Positions 1-11,232 are shown, numbered from the stretch's first letter. The stretch: 58,889 nucleotides of DNA from CAHJWO01 sp964245885 (GCA_964245885.1 CAXTOX010000009.1:1-58889), one strand, 5' to 3'. Numbers and translations are program-made. The notes: generated by a model from the sequence alone, not told the origin.

Positions 1-172
1 AGTCCACGAGCGCGATCGGCGGCGCGTCCGTTCCGCCGAGGACGGCGGCAGCTTCCAGCCCGTCCCGCGCCTCGGTGACCGTGTAGCCCCACACCGTCAG
101 GTAGTGCGCCAGGATGCGGCGGGAATGTTCCTCGTCCTCCACCAGCAGGATGCGTTTGGGCACGGTGGACAT
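1..172 (-). CDS. Response regulator, receiver domain (partial, runs off window start)
   Basis: The reverse strand reads from an ATG at 172 to the window edge for 57 residues: start MSTVPKRILLVEDEEHSRRI, then a YLTVWGYTVTEARDGLEA helix region and an end at ALVD. This is the first half of a CheY-like receiver: the acidic pair E-D-E follows beta-1, and the final Asp is in the position of the phospho-acceptor. The rest of the protein, including any output domain, lies outside the window. It is divergent from the hybrid kinase that starts at 308, with 135 bp between the two starts, so the two may form one phosphorelay; that pairing is inferred from position only. Confidence 0.8.
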   Translation of the reverse strand, partial: MSTVPKRILLVEDEEHSRRILAHYLTVWGYTVTEARDGLEAAAVLGGTDAPPIALVD

Positions 173-307
173 GGGTGGGAGAGTCGCGCCGGGCGCGGCG
201 CGGTTAGCAATGTCAGCCATCGAGATGATTTGCAAGGGGTCTCAAGCCGCTCCGAAGCGTCCGTCTTCTGGCAGAGCGGCATGATTGTAGCTAGCAGATG
301 TGCTGCC

Positions 308-2614
<2,307 letters not shown>

Positions 2615-2713
2615 GCCGGTGGCCTCCGGTGCCGGGTCCATCGACTTGGAAACATCCACTCCGCGCCACCGGTGCGTAGAGAGGCTGTACAATCACATCA
2701 ACATCCGCATTTT

Positions 2714-3283
2714 ATGGCCAACGAAACCCCATCCGAAAAGGGCGCGCTCCAGATGTATGTCAACGACATGCTCGCGCTCCAGAAACACATCCTCGAAGCG
2801 GTCGAGCATCAGTACACGGACGAACGCGTCAAGGCTGATGCGCTGACCTATGATCTCGTCGGCAAGCTCAAGAGCAGGCTCACGCACCAGGTTGGCGACC
2901 TGGAAGGTGAAGTGGCCCGGATCGGCAGCGGAGTGATGGCGACGGCCAAAGCCGCCGTTACCACCGCCCTGGGAGCCTTGGCGGGACTGTACGACAAGGT
3001 CCGCAAGGACCCGCTGTCGCGGCTGCTACGCGACGACTACACCGCGCTGAACATGGCGTCGTTCAGCTACACCCAACTGCACACCACCGGCTTGGCCTTC
3101 CACGACGAACCCGTGGCCAAACTCGCGCTCCAACATCTGAATGAGCTGACGCCGCTCATCATGCACATCAACGAGATCATCCCGCACGTGGTGGTCAAGG
3201 AGTTGCAGGACGAAGGTCCGATCGATGCGAGCGTCGCGCCGACTGCGGTCAGCAACACGCAGCACGCCTGGAAGCCTTCCTAG
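2714..3283 (+). CDS. Helical-bundle protein of unknown function (ferritin-like appearance)
   Basis: 189 residues from the ATG at 2714 (MANETPSEKGALQMYVNDML). The protein has no signal peptide and no clear membrane helix. It is almost entirely helical in pattern, with His/Glu-bearing helices such as LALQKHILEAVEHQYTDERV and LALQHLNELTPLIMHINEII, which resembles four-helix bundles of the ferritin-like or bacterioferritin-associated kind. An Ala/Gly-rich stretch (VMATAKAAVTTALGALAGLY) sits in the middle. I do not recognise a named family. It follows the hybrid kinase by 99 bp and is convergent with recQ. A role in stress or metal handling would be a guess. Confidence 0.65.
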   Translation: MANETPSEKGALQMYVNDMLALQKHILEAVEHQYTDERVKADALTYDLVGKLKSRLTHQVGDLEGEVARIGSGVMATAKAAVTTALGALAGLYDKVRKDPLSRLLRDDYTALNMASFSYTQLHTTGLAFHDEPVAKLALQHLNELTPLIMHINEIIPHVVVKELQDEGPIDASVAPTAVSNTQHAWKPS

Positions 3284-3327
3284 CCGTCAGCCGTCGACGG
3301 CGAGTTCACCTGCGCCGGGTTCGGGGT

Positions 3328-5511
3328 TTATGCCCCGCTCCCGGCGTATTCGTTGATCAACTCCAAGAACTGCGGGAGGTACAACTCGGCCTTCACGTCG
3401 CCAACGCCCCGGATCCTGCGGCCGGCTTCCTTGGTCGACGGCTTGAGCCGCGCGAAGCATTTCAGCGTCTGGTCGCCGAAAATCTGGTAACGTGGCACGT
3501 TGCCCAAGCGGCGGGCGATCTCGTCGCGCTTCGCCTTCAGCGCGCGGAGCAGGTCCTCGTCTTCAGGGGAGTCGATTTCGTCTTCGGCAGAGGCGGTGCT
3601 CCGGCTGTCATTCCGCCGGGTTTTCGTCCGACTGACCGGCGGCGCAGCGCCGCCGGACGCCGCGGGCCAGGAAAGCTCGAAGGCTGCTTGGCCCCTCATC
3701 GCCTGCTCGCCGGACAACGAGAGGCTGAGCGTCTGGTATTCCTTGCCGTTGAAGCCGACGTGCCGGTTTTGCACGAGCAACCCGGCGGATTGCAGTTCGC
3801 GAAACAACTCGTTGAGGTAGCTGACCCCCGCGTCGCGGAGCAAACCGTACGTGCTCAACTGATCGAGCCGCGCGTCCAGCACTTCCTTCGTCCGGCTGCC
3901 CAGGAGTGCCTGCACGATCTTTCCCTTGCCGAAACGGCCCTGCCAACCCTCCGCCGTCCGGGTGCTCATGCGTGCCACGCCACTGAGCGCCTTGCGGACA
4001 ATTAACACTTCTTCCTCCGTACCCGCGCGCCGGCCGTAGCGCGCATGGTCGGAGCAGATGTCGCAGTTGCCGCACCGTTCGGGTTCCTTTTCGCCGAAGT
4101 AGCGCAGCAGGGTTTCCTGGCGGCACGCCCGCGCGTAGACGAACTCCACGACCATCTTGAGCTTCGAGCGGTCGCGCCGCTCCTTCTCCGCGAGCGCGTC
4201 CCAGTCCAGTTGCAGTTCGTGGGGCTTGATCTGCGGATGGGTAATCCGGGTGCCCCGCGTGCGCTGGCCAGGCAGGTCAAAACGGTCCAGGTAATCGGCC
4301 CGGTGCAGGATGCTCAGGGCGGAGCTGACGGCCATGCCGTTGTTGGCGGCACCGTCGGTGGTCAGACGCTCGGCGATGGCCTGGATCGGCAGCGCCACCT
4401 CGCCCTGGGCGTCGGCCGCGTTGCGTAGAACCTGATAGATCTCTTGGATCACCGGCCGGCTCGGATTGCTGCCTTCGATGAAAAAATCCTGCACGCGCGT
4501 GTCGGCGTAGTTGAAGTACAACTCGCAGACCGACGGTTCGCCGTCGCGGCCCGCGCGGCCGGCTTCCTGGTAGTAGGCTTCGAGGCTGCCCGGCACCTCG
4601 AAGTGTGCGACGAAGCGGATGTCGGGCCGGTCGATGCCCATGCCGAAGGCGTTGGTCGCCACCGCCACGTCGTGTTTGCGGCTGATGAACTGGTCCTGCG
4701 CGAGCTCACGCTCGGCGTCGCTCAGGCCGCCATGGTAGGCGATGGCCTTGACCCCCCAGCCCAGCAGGGTGGCGTGGACCGCTTCCACCCGCTTGCGGGT
4801 CGCGCAGTAGATGATCCCGGTCTTTTGCTCGTCGATGAGGTTCTTCAGCCGGTCGTACTTGGCGGCCTCGCGTTCGACCTGGTGCACGCTCAGGCGCAGG
4901 TTCGGGCGTGCGAAACCGGCGACGAACTCCCTCGGCTCCTGCAAGTTGAGCTGCGCCAGGATGTCGCGGCGGACCTCCGGCGTCGCGGTCGCGGTGAACG
5001 CGGCGACCTGCGGCCGGCCGAGTTTTTCGATGGTCGCGCCGAGCCGGAAGTAATCGGGCCGGAAATCGTGTCCCCACTGCGAGATGCAGTGAGCCTCGTC
5101 GATGGCGAAGAGCGCGATCGTCGCCCGGCCCAGCGCGTCCAGAAACGACCGGCTGCGGAACCGCTCCGGCGCGATGTAGACCAGCTTGAACTCACCGGCG
5201 GCGAGGCCCCGGATGCGCGCCTGCTGCTCGGGGAGGGAGAGCGTGCTGTTGATCAGCGTGGCCGCGATGCCGCGCCGTTCCAAGGCGTCGACCTGATCCT
5301 TCATCAACGCGATGAGCGGACTGACGACGATCGTCACCCCGTCCATGATGAGCGCGGGAAGCTGGTAACAGAGCGATTTGCCGCCGCCGGTCGGCATCAC
5401 CACCAGCGCATCCTCGCCCGCCAGGATGGTGGTGATGACCTCTTCCTGCGCGTCGAGGAACTCGCGGAATCCGAAATACTTTTCGAGGAACTTGTGGGGA
5501 TCGGAGGGCAT
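3328..5511 (-). CDS. recQ: ATP-dependent DNA helicase RecQ
   Basis: 727 residues from the ATG at 5511 (MPSDPHKFLEKYFGF). The reading frame is open far upstream, but that extension is Arg/Gly-rich shadow of the divergent transporter gene; an ATG at 5538 is a minor alternative. RecQ unwinds DNA 3'-5' in recombination and fork repair. Visible features in order: Walker A MPTGGGKS (about 39-46), DEAH box at 138-141 followed by CISQWGHDFRPDY, helicase motif VI in EAGRAGRDG, the RecQ zinc site (Cys of ACRQET, then CGNCDIC), a winged-helix RQC region, and a C-terminal HRDC domain (EDLLRALKAKRDEIARRLG to the C-terminus). Length is slightly above the family's usual 600-720, mostly from a Ser/Glu-rich linker before HRDC. 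Confidence 0.95.
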   Translation of the reverse strand: MPSDPHKFLEKYFGFREFLDAQEEVITTILAGEDALVVMPTGGGKSLCYQLPALIMDGVTIVVSPLIALMKDQVDALERRGIAATLINSTLSLPEQQARIRGLAAGEFKLVYIAPERFRSRSFLDALGRATIALFAIDEAHCISQWGHDFRPDYFRLGATIEKLGRPQVAAFTATATPEVRRDILAQLNLQEPREFVAGFARPNLRLSVHQVEREAAKYDRLKNLIDEQKTGIIYCATRKRVEAVHATLLGWGVKAIAYHGGLSDAERELAQDQFISRKHDVAVATNAFGMGIDRPDIRFVAHFEVPGSLEAYYQEAGRAGRDGEPSVCELYFNYADTRVQDFFIEGSNPSRPVIQEIYQVLRNAADAQGEVALPIQAIAERLTTDGAANNGMAVSSALSILHRADYLDRFDLPGQRTRGTRITHPQIKPHELQLDWDALAEKERRDRSKLKMVVEFVYARACRQETLLRYFGEKEPERCGNCDICSDHARYGRRAGTEEEVLIVRKALSGVARMSTRTAEGWQGRFGKGKIVQALLGSRTKEVLDARLDQLSTYGLLRDAGVSYLNELFRELQSAGLLVQNRHVGFNGKEYQTLSLSLSGEQAMRGQAAFELSWPAASGGAAPPVSRTKTRRNDSRSTASAEDEIDSPEDEDLLRALKAKRDEIARRLGNVPRYQIFGDQTLKCFARLKPSTKEAGRRIRGVGDVKAELYLPQFLELINEYAGSGA

Positions 5512-5613
5512 CGCGGCGACCCTTGGAAGATACACCATCCCCGGCGCGAGGGGAAATGCGGACCGTCCTCTTCTTGACATCGGCTGGTCCCCGCCGGACA
5601 GACGGCCTCCGCC

Positions 5614-6540
5614 ATGCCTTCCGCGTTCGCCGCCGCCTTTTGCTTCGCGCTCTCCGCGGTGTTCGCGCACCGCACGACCCGGCTGGTCGGGGTGTTTACG
5701 GCCAACGTCGCGCGCATCTGGATCGCCACGGGCTTCCTGGCGGTTTTGGCGGCCGCGCACGGCAACGTCTGGCGGGGAGCGGCGTTCCCGGTGTTCGTCG
5801 TCAGCGGGTTGGTCGGCTACGGCCTGGGCGACCTCTCTTTGTTCGCCGCCTACCCGCGGCTCGGATCGCGGCTGACCTCGCTGCTCATGCAGTGTCTCGC
5901 CTCGCCGTTCGCGGCCGTCGTCGAATGGCTCTGGCTCGGAGTGCGTCCGGGCGGCACCGCGCTTTTCTGCGGAGCGGCGATCCTCGTCGGCGTCGGCTTG
6001 GCGGTGGCCCCGTCCGTCCCGGTCGGTGGGCGAGAGGCTCCTCGCAGCCACGTGCCTCCCGCGGCACGCCGGTGGGTGGGTTTGCTGTTCGGCGTGCTGG
6101 CCGCGTTCGGGCAGGCGGGCGGAGCGGTGCTCAGCCGCAAGGCGTATGCACTCACGCACGCGGCGGGGCAGGACATCGACGGGTTCACAGTCGCCTTTCA
6201 GCGCGTGCTCGGCGGGGTCGTGATCACTACCGTCGCGTACGGATTATCGCGGAGCGTGCGCCGCTGGCGTGAGGGGGAACCCGTGCCGGACTGGCGGGTC
6301 GCGTGGCCGTGGGTCTTGGCCAACGCGCTCGCCGGTGCGACGGTGGGGGTCAGTTTCTTGCAACGCGCGCTCGGTTCCGCCCCGAGCGCGGTTGTCCTGG
6401 CAATCATCGCGCTGACCCCGCTGCTCGTCGTGCCCTTCGCTTACTTCCTCGAACACGAGCGGCCCAGCGCACGATCGCTCCTCGGAGGGGCGCTTGCGGT
6501 CGCCGCCGCCGTGGTGCTGGCGACCGTGCGGCAGCCCTGA
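5614..6540 (+). CDS. DMT/EamA-family transporter
   Basis: 308 residues starting MPSAFAAAFCFALSAVFAHR. The sequence shows about ten hydrophobic helices arranged as two EamA-like repeats, the first covering roughly residues 1-130 and the second 155-305, joined by a hydrophilic loop (PSVPVGGREAPRSHVPPAARR). The last helix pair, with ALTPLLVVPFAYFLEHERPSA, is typical of EamA repeat ends. Such proteins export or import small metabolites across the inner membrane; the substrate cannot be told from sequence. It is divergent from recQ (102 bp between the starts) and convergent with the small gene that follows, so it is probably transcribed alone. Confidence 0.82.
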   Translation: MPSAFAAAFCFALSAVFAHRTTRLVGVFTANVARIWIATGFLAVLAAAHGNVWRGAAFPVFVVSGLVGYGLGDLSLFAAYPRLGSRLTSLLMQCLASPFAAVVEWLWLGVRPGGTALFCGAAILVGVGLAVAPSVPVGGREAPRSHVPPAARRWVGLLFGVLAAFGQAGGAVLSRKAYALTHAAGQDIDGFTVAFQRVLGGVVITTVAYGLSRSVRRWREGEPVPDWRVAWPWVLANALAGATVGVSFLQRALGSAPSAVVLAIIALTPLLVVPFAYFLEHERPSARSLLGGALAVAAAVVLATVRQP

Positions 6541-6544
6541 AACC

Positions 6545-6901
6545 CTATTTCCAACGCCATTCCGGCCGCAGGTTCACGTCTTCCACCCCGACGCCGTCGA
6601 GGCCGGCGGAGCGCAGCAGGTAGAGCACGCCTTCGCGGCTTTCCATCGTCTCGCGCAGGGCGCGTGCGAAGAGTTCGACGTATTCCTTATAGGATTCCAG
6701 CGCGAGGTGGCCACCCGTGACGTAACCGGCCAGCGACTCGTCGTGGTGGTCGATCAGGTCGGAGAGCGCTTGCTTGATGGCCGTGCGCATCACCGGGTCG
6801 ACCACCAGCTTGAACGGACTGGCCGACGGATTGATCGCGGCCGGCTCCGTGTGACCGACCGTTCCCACCGGCATCAACGCATGCTTGCTTTCGTGTTCCA
6901 T
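6545..6901 (-). CDS. Conserved-looking hypothetical protein (118 aa)
   Basis: 118 residues from ATG 6901 (MEHESKHALMPVGTVGHTEP). It is mostly helical and acidic, with no signal peptide or membrane segment. A readable core is VMRTAIKQALSDLIDHHDESLAGYVTGGHLALESYKEYVELFARALRE split by short loops. I do not recognise a family. Coding is supported by codon use like the neighbours, a clean start and by its fit between the convergent transporter gene (4 bp away) and the divergent lipoprotein gene at 7008. Function unknown. Confidence 0.6.
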   Translation of the reverse strand: MEHESKHALMPVGTVGHTEPAAINPSASPFKLVVDPVMRTAIKQALSDLIDHHDESLAGYVTGGHLALESYKEYVELFARALRETMESREGVLYLLRSAGLDGVGVEDVNLRPEWRWK

Positions 6902-7007
6902 AAATCAGGTCGTGCCTATAACACCGCTCCCACCGAGCGTCCAGCCATGCCGTCCGCGGCGGAAAAAGAAATTTCCTGTCCCACCGCCCCGGTGCTAGGC
7001 TCCGCGG

Positions 7008-7823
7008 ATGTTCGTGACTCCGGCAGCCTCGCGGCGGGCTTTTCTGGGGGGGCTGGCCGGCCTGGCCGCGCTGGTTTTTGTCGGCGGCTGCGGCGGCAAA
7101 AAAGCGGGCCAGCTCGTCGCCGGTGTGGAGCTGGCCTCGCCTCCCTTCGACATGACCGACGAGCAGAACCAGCCGACCGGCATCGACGTGGAACTCGCCC
7201 GCGAGCTGGCAAAATCGCTCGGCAAGGAACTCGTCATCCGTAACACCGCCTTCGATGGCCTGATCCCGGCGCTGCAAACCGGGAAGATCGACCTCATCCT
7301 CTCGTCCATGACGATCACCGCCAAGCGGGCGGACTCCATCGACTTTTCCGATCCGTACGTACACATGGGGATCTGCCTGCTGGTCAACGCCGGGTCGAAC
7401 GTACAGAAACCAGACGACCTCAACCGGCCCGAACGCAAGGTCGTCGTGAAGAACGGCACCACCGGCTTTTTCTACGCGCAGGAACACCTCCCGCAGGCGC
7501 AACTCCTCCAGGTCTCCGAGGCCGGCGCGTGCGTGCTCGAAGTCGTGCAGGGCAAGGCGGATGCGTTCATCTACGACCAGTTTTCGGTGTTTCAGTACCA
7601 GCGTCAGAATCCGCGGAGCACCCGCGCCGTGCTCGAACCGTTGCGCAAGGAGGATTGGGGCATCGGCGTCCGCAAGGGCAACGGTGAACTCCTCCGACAG
7701 GTCAACGCCTTCCTGGCCGATTTCCGAGCGCACCGTGGATTGGAGACCATCGCGGCCAAGTACCTGGAAGCGGACCGCGAAACGTTCGAGAAAATGGGCA
7801 GCCCTTTCTCCTTTCAGAAATGA
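7008..7823 (+). CDS. Tat-type lipoprotein, amino-acid/polar ABC solute-binding protein (family 3)
   Basis: 271 residues. The N-terminus carries a twin-arginine motif (SRRAFLGGLAG) that runs into a hydrophobic stretch and a lipobox (FVGGC), so the mature protein should be a membrane-anchored lipoprotein exported by Tat. The body matches SBP_bac_3 proteins: VELASPPFDMTDEQNQPTG, IDVELARELAKSLGKEL, FDGLIPALQTGKIDLILSSM, ITAKRADSIDFSDPY, and GKADAFIYDQ. These bind amino acids or related compounds for an ABC importer. No permease or ATPase gene is nearby, so the transporter is either encoded elsewhere or this is a sensor-type binding protein. Its stop overlaps the start of the next gene by four bases (ATGA), which indicates translational coupling to the methyltransferase. 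Confidence 0.88.
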   Translation: MFVTPAASRRAFLGGLAGLAALVFVGGCGGKKAGQLVAGVELASPPFDMTDEQNQPTGIDVELARELAKSLGKELVIRNTAFDGLIPALQTGKIDLILSSMTITAKRADSIDFSDPYVHMGICLLVNAGSNVQKPDDLNRPERKVVVKNGTTGFFYAQEHLPQAQLLQVSEAGACVLEVVQGKADAFIYDQFSVFQYQRQNPRSTRAVLEPLRKEDWGIGVRKGNGELLRQVNAFLADFRAHRGLETIAAKYLEADRETFEKMGSPFSFQK

Positions 7824-8590
7824 TCTCCGATCCCACCGAGCGTTTTTCCACCCGGGTCGAAAACTACGTCCGCTATCGTCCGGGCTACCCGGCGGCGGTG
7901 CTGGAGGTCCTGCGAACCGAGTGCGGATTGACGGCGAACGCAGTCGTCGCGGACGTGGGTTCCGGCACCGGCATCTTCAGCGAGGTCTTGTTGAAAAACG
8001 GCCACACGGTGCGCGCGATCGAACCCAACAACGAGATGCGGCAGGCGGCCGAAAGGCTGCTCGCCGATGATCCATGGTTTACCAGCGTCAAGGGCACGGC
8101 GGAGGCCACGACGCTCGCGGACCGCAGCGTCGACGTGATCACCGCCGCCCAGGCGTTTCACTGGTTCGACCGGACGCGAGCCAGGGAGGAGTTTCGGCGC
8201 ATCCTGAAGCCGGATGGTTCGGTAGCGTTGATCTGGAACGACCGGCAACTCGACACCACGCCGTTCCTGCGCGAGTACGAAGCCTTGCTACAACGCTTTG
8301 GCACGGACTACCTGGCGGTCCGGCACCGCGACCTGGACCTGGAGCAGGTCCGCGCGTTCATCGGCGGCGGCGGCGTGAAACAAACCACGGTGGAAAGCGC
8401 ACAATCTTTCGGCTACGAAGGCGTCGAGGGCCGGTTGCTGTCCTCCTCCTACGCGCCCGAAATCGGCCACGAGAACCACGACCGGATGCTTGCGGCCCTC
8501 CGGGAGATCTTTGGACGGTACGCCGAGGACGGAAAGGTGGAGATCCGCTACGACACGCGGGTTTTCACCGCCCGGTTTTCCGAGCGGTGA
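7820..8590 (+). CDS. Class I SAM-dependent methyltransferase
   Basis: 256 residues, start overlapping the preceding stop as ATGA. SAM-binding motif I is VVADVGSGTGIFSEVLL, the acidic end of beta-2 is RAIEPNNEMRQAAE, motif II lies in SVDVITAAQAFHWFD, and RRILKPDGSVALIWND follows. The combination of AFHWFD and a C-terminal region with SSSYAPEIG is typical of UbiE-like/methyltransferase-11 small-molecule enzymes. The substrate is unknown. Coupling with the binding-protein gene suggests a shared transcript, but a functional link is only inference. Confidence 0.88.
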   Translation: MISDPTERFSTRVENYVRYRPGYPAAVLEVLRTECGLTANAVVADVGSGTGIFSEVLLKNGHTVRAIEPNNEMRQAAERLLADDPWFTSVKGTAEATTLADRSVDVITAAQAFHWFDRTRAREEFRRILKPDGSVALIWNDRQLDTTPFLREYEALLQRFGTDYLAVRHRDLDLEQVRAFIGGGGVKQTTVESAQSFGYEGVEGRLLSSSYAPEIGHENHDRMLAALREIFGRYAEDGKVEIRYDTRVFTARFSER

Positions 8591-8620
8591 CTTGGATCGG
8601 GTCCGCAACGTCGGCTGCTG

Positions 8621-9121
8621 CTACGAGCTGACGTATTCCGCCGAATAGCTGTCGAACTTGGCCGTGGACCCTTTCGGCGGGGTGGTCTTGGTGTCGTACA
8701 CGGTGTCGTTGACGAGTTTTTCCTTCTGCGTGTCGTAGACCATGCAACTCGTCGCGCCTTTGCTCTCCGCGTTGCGGCTGGTCTTGACGGCGATATAGCG
8801 CACCTTCTTGCGCTTGAGTTCCGCCTGGTGCGAGGCGTAAGCGCGGCGGGCGTTGGCCTCGGCCACCTCGCGCTGCCGCTCGTCGGCCTGGTGCTTCGCC
8901 ACGGCGTAGGTGATGACGCCCGCCAGCGCGCCGACACCCGCGCCGAGGGCGATTGCCTGGTCGGTGCGGAGGCCCGCCGCCGCGCCGAGGGCACCGGCGA
9001 TGACGCCCGCGCTGGCTCCCACCGCCGCACCGCTTTCGCCGGGCGTCATCCCTTCGCAACCACTGAATACGACGGCGACCGAGAGGGAGGCCGCCGTCAG
9101 CCTGAGAGTTTTCGAGTTCAT
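8621..9121 (-). CDS. Glycine-zipper lipoprotein
   Basis: 166 residues from ATG 9121 (MNSKTLRLTAASLSVAVVFSGC). The signal peptide ends in a lipobox (VVFSGC). The mature N-terminus has a glycine-zipper hairpin, seen as ESGAAVGASAGVIAGALGAA and IALGAGVGALAGVITYAV, which is found in outer-membrane or envelope-associated proteins. A charged helix with Glu/Arg/Lys (QADERQREVAEANARRAY) and a small beta-rich tail follow. The tail's KTTPPKGSTAKFDSYSAEYV has no obvious enzyme motif. It is divergent from the FHA-cyclase gene, with about 210 bp between their starts. Envelope function is inferred from the lipobox and glycine zipper alone. Confidence 0.8.
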   Translation of the reverse strand: MNSKTLRLTAASLSVAVVFSGCEGMTPGESGAAVGASAGVIAGALGAAAGLRTDQAIALGAGVGALAGVITYAVAKHQADERQREVAEANARRAYASHQAELKRKKVRYIAVKTSRNAESKGATSCMVYDTQKEKLVNDTVYDTKTTPPKGSTAKFDSYSAEYVSS

Positions 9122-9330
9122 GGCCGTGGAAATTATCTTCTCCACAAAAGACTGGCAAGCCAGAACATACGTACCACACAATGAGTGCCTCGCCGACGGC
9201 GCATCGTGGTGACGCGGTACGGGTTGCAAACGGCGGCAGGATGGAGGTCGCCGCAATTATGCCGTTGCCGCGCGGGACCCAGCACTGTTTAATCAAGGTT
9301 CGGGCAAACCAACGTTCCTGTCATCATCCC

Positions 9331-10248
9331 ATGGCTGCCACCATCCGCGTCATCCCTGCGCAGGTCGACGCGTTCGAGGTGCCGATCCTCTACACGGCCA
9401 CCATCGGACGCACGCCGGAGAACACCGTCTGCCTCAAGTTCAGCCCGACGGTCAGCCGCCAGCACGCGATCATCCGCTGCCACAACGGCTACGAGTACCA
9501 GATCATGGACCTGGGCAGCCGCAACGGCACGTACGTCAACGACCAGCGCGTCGTCATGCCCATGACCCTCCAGAGCGGCGCGCGCATCCGCATCGCCAAC
9601 AACGACCTGATCTTCGAGCAGGCGTTCGACCTCGAGGGCGGCGGGGAAGCCGCGGCCACGCTGGCGGGCCACGCGGAGCCGTCGATGCAGTCGTTGCACA
9701 ATGCGGCGATCCTGGTCTGCGACATCCGCGGCTTTACGAGCCAGTCGGAGATCCTGCCGGCGTCTTCCCTGGCTCAGGTGCTCGGCCAATGGTTCCGCGA
9801 AGCGGGCAACGCCATCCAGAAACAGAGCGGGGTCATCGACAAGTTCATCGGCGACGCGGTGTTGGCCTACTGGCAGGAAACGGCCGGGCCGCAGGAGGCC
9901 TGTGAGCGAGCCTACCGTTGCGCCCGCCAGTTGCTGGACCTCGCGGCGCGAACCAAGTGGCCGGAGTCCGGCCGACCGTTCACGGTCGGGATCGCAATGC
10001 ACTTCGGCCGGGTGGCGTTTGGCAACATCGGACTGGTGGCCCAACGAGATGCCACGATCATCGGCAACGCCGTGAATACCACCTTCCGGCTGGAGACGGT
10101 CATGAAGGAACTCAACCAGAAACTGCTCGTCAGTTCGAACCTGGTCGAAACCCTCGTCTCCGAAGACCGCGCGCTGTTCACGGACCTCGGGGAGAAATCG
10201 CTCAAGGGCAAGCACGAAACCGTCCGGGTCTTTGGCTTCAACGGTTGA
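9331..10248 (+). CDS. FHA domain - class III nucleotide cyclase fusion
   Basis: 305 residues from ATG 9331 (MAATIRVIPAQVDAFEV); upstream in-frame ATGs at 9181 and 9241 give an unconvincing leader. Residues about 22-90 form an FHA phosphothreonine-binding domain with TIGRTPENTV, SRQHAIIR and LGSRNGTYVND. Residues about 120-300 form an adenylate/guanylate cyclase catalytic domain: the metal-binding Asp in ILVCDIRGFTSQSE, the second metal region in FIGDAVLAYW, and the GIAMHFGRVAFGNIG / GNAVNTTFRLE segment. The product is presumably cAMP or another cyclic nucleotide made in response to a phosphorylated partner, as is known for FHA-cyclase fusions. No Ser/Thr kinase gene is visible near it. Confidence 0.9.
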   Translation: MAATIRVIPAQVDAFEVPILYTATIGRTPENTVCLKFSPTVSRQHAIIRCHNGYEYQIMDLGSRNGTYVNDQRVVMPMTLQSGARIRIANNDLIFEQAFDLEGGGEAAATLAGHAEPSMQSLHNAAILVCDIRGFTSQSEILPASSLAQVLGQWFREAGNAIQKQSGVIDKFIGDAVLAYWQETAGPQEACERAYRCARQLLDLAARTKWPESGRPFTVGIAMHFGRVAFGNIGLVAQRDATIIGNAVNTTFRLETVMKELNQKLLVSSNLVETLVSEDRALFTDLGEKSLKGKHETVRVFGFNG

Positions 10249-10269
10249 GAACTCGCCGGAGGACCCCGT

Positions 10270-11232
10270 CTAGGTGGGCGAGGCAATGCTTCCACCGTCC
10301 TGCTTCCCGCCGTCATCCGGACCGTAGCGGGCCGCGCACAGGCACCCGCCGAACACCACGACCATCCCCGACAGATAGGTCCACAGCATCAGCGCGATGA
10401 CTCCACCGAACGCGCCGTAGATCGCGTTGAAATCCGTGAAGCGGGTCGAGTACACCACGAAAAGTTGTTGGGCGATTTGCAGCAGGAGGGTCACGAGCAG
10501 CGCCGGCAGCCACACGCCGCTGAAGGTGACGCCCGCCCGCCGGCCCGGGGCCAGTTTGTAAAAGAGGAAGAATCCGTAGAAAAGTACCGCCGCCGACACC
10601 AGATAGCCCAACAACGTGAAGAGCAGCGGCACCCAGACCCGGCTGAACGCCAGGTAGCCTTGCACGGTCTTCAGGACCACCGGCAGCACGTTGCCGAGCA
10701 GCAATGCGCTGACGAGCACGCCGAGCATCGTCAGGTTCTTCAAAGGCAGCTTCCACCAACTGATCGGCTGCTGCCGGAATGCCTGGTTCACGGAACTGAC
10801 CAAGGACTGGAAAAAGCCGAGCGAACTCCACAGGAGGCCGACCAACGCCACCAGACCGATTTTGCCGCGGGACTGGAGCACCCCGTGGAGCGTGGAGCCG
10901 AGCAGGTCGCGAGCTTGCCCGCCGAGCGGGATGTTCGACGTGATGTAGTCGAACGCCTTCGCCTGTGCCGCTTGCTCTCCGATGAACCGGGCGGCGAAGT
11001 CGGTGCTCAACGTCACCAACAAAATCGCCAGCGGCACCAGAGCGAAGAACGCGTAGTAAGAAAACGACGCGGCCCACACCGTGCCATTGATGTCCGAAAA
11101 AAGCTCGCCGGCCGTTTTTAACCAGCGCCAGATCGCCCCGGGCGACTTGGGCAGGCTTCTGGAGTGGAGAGGAGCGAGAACCCCCGTCTGCTCACCAGCC
11201 AACGGCGAACCGAAAGTCCTGTGATCAGGCAT
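10270..11232 (-). CDS. YihY/BrkB-family inner-membrane protein
   Basis: 320 residues from ATG 11232; a GTG at 11235 is an equivalent start. About six membrane helices are visible, and the family signature AASFSYYAFFALVPLAILLV occurs near residue 60. Further family-like segments are GLVALVGLLWSSLGFFQSL, NFLAL-type loop AFRQQPISWWKLPLKNLTML, and IYGAFGGVIALMLWTYLSG near the C-terminus. The family was once called ribonuclease BN but the function is not established. The gene is convergent with the FHA-cyclase gene (21 bp) and lies downstream of gnd on the same strand with a 54-bp gap. Confidence 0.87.
   Translation of the reverse strand: MPDHRTFGSPLAGEQTGVLAPLHSRSLPKSPGAIWRWLKTAGELFSDINGTVWAASFSYYAFFALVPLAILLVTLSTDFAARFIGEQAAQAKAFDYITSNIPLGGQARDLLGSTLHGVLQSRGKIGLVALVGLLWSSLGFFQSLVSSVNQAFRQQPISWWKLPLKNLTMLGVLVSALLLGNVLPVVLKTVQGYLAFSRVWVPLLFTLLGYLVSAAVLFYGFFLFYKLAPGRRAGVTFSGVWLPALLVTLLLQIAQQLFVVYSTRFTDFNAIYGAFGGVIALMLWTYLSGMVVVFGGCLCAARYGPDDGGKQDGGSIASPT

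Noticed and set aside
4444..5577. 377-codon open frame on the plus strand opposite recQ
   Set aside because: Antisense shadow of a complete recQ gene with no recognisable domain.
5512..6159. N-terminal extension of the recQ frame by 216 codons
   Set aside because: It is antisense to the DMT transporter gene and is low-complexity; RecQ proteins begin at the segment read from 5511.
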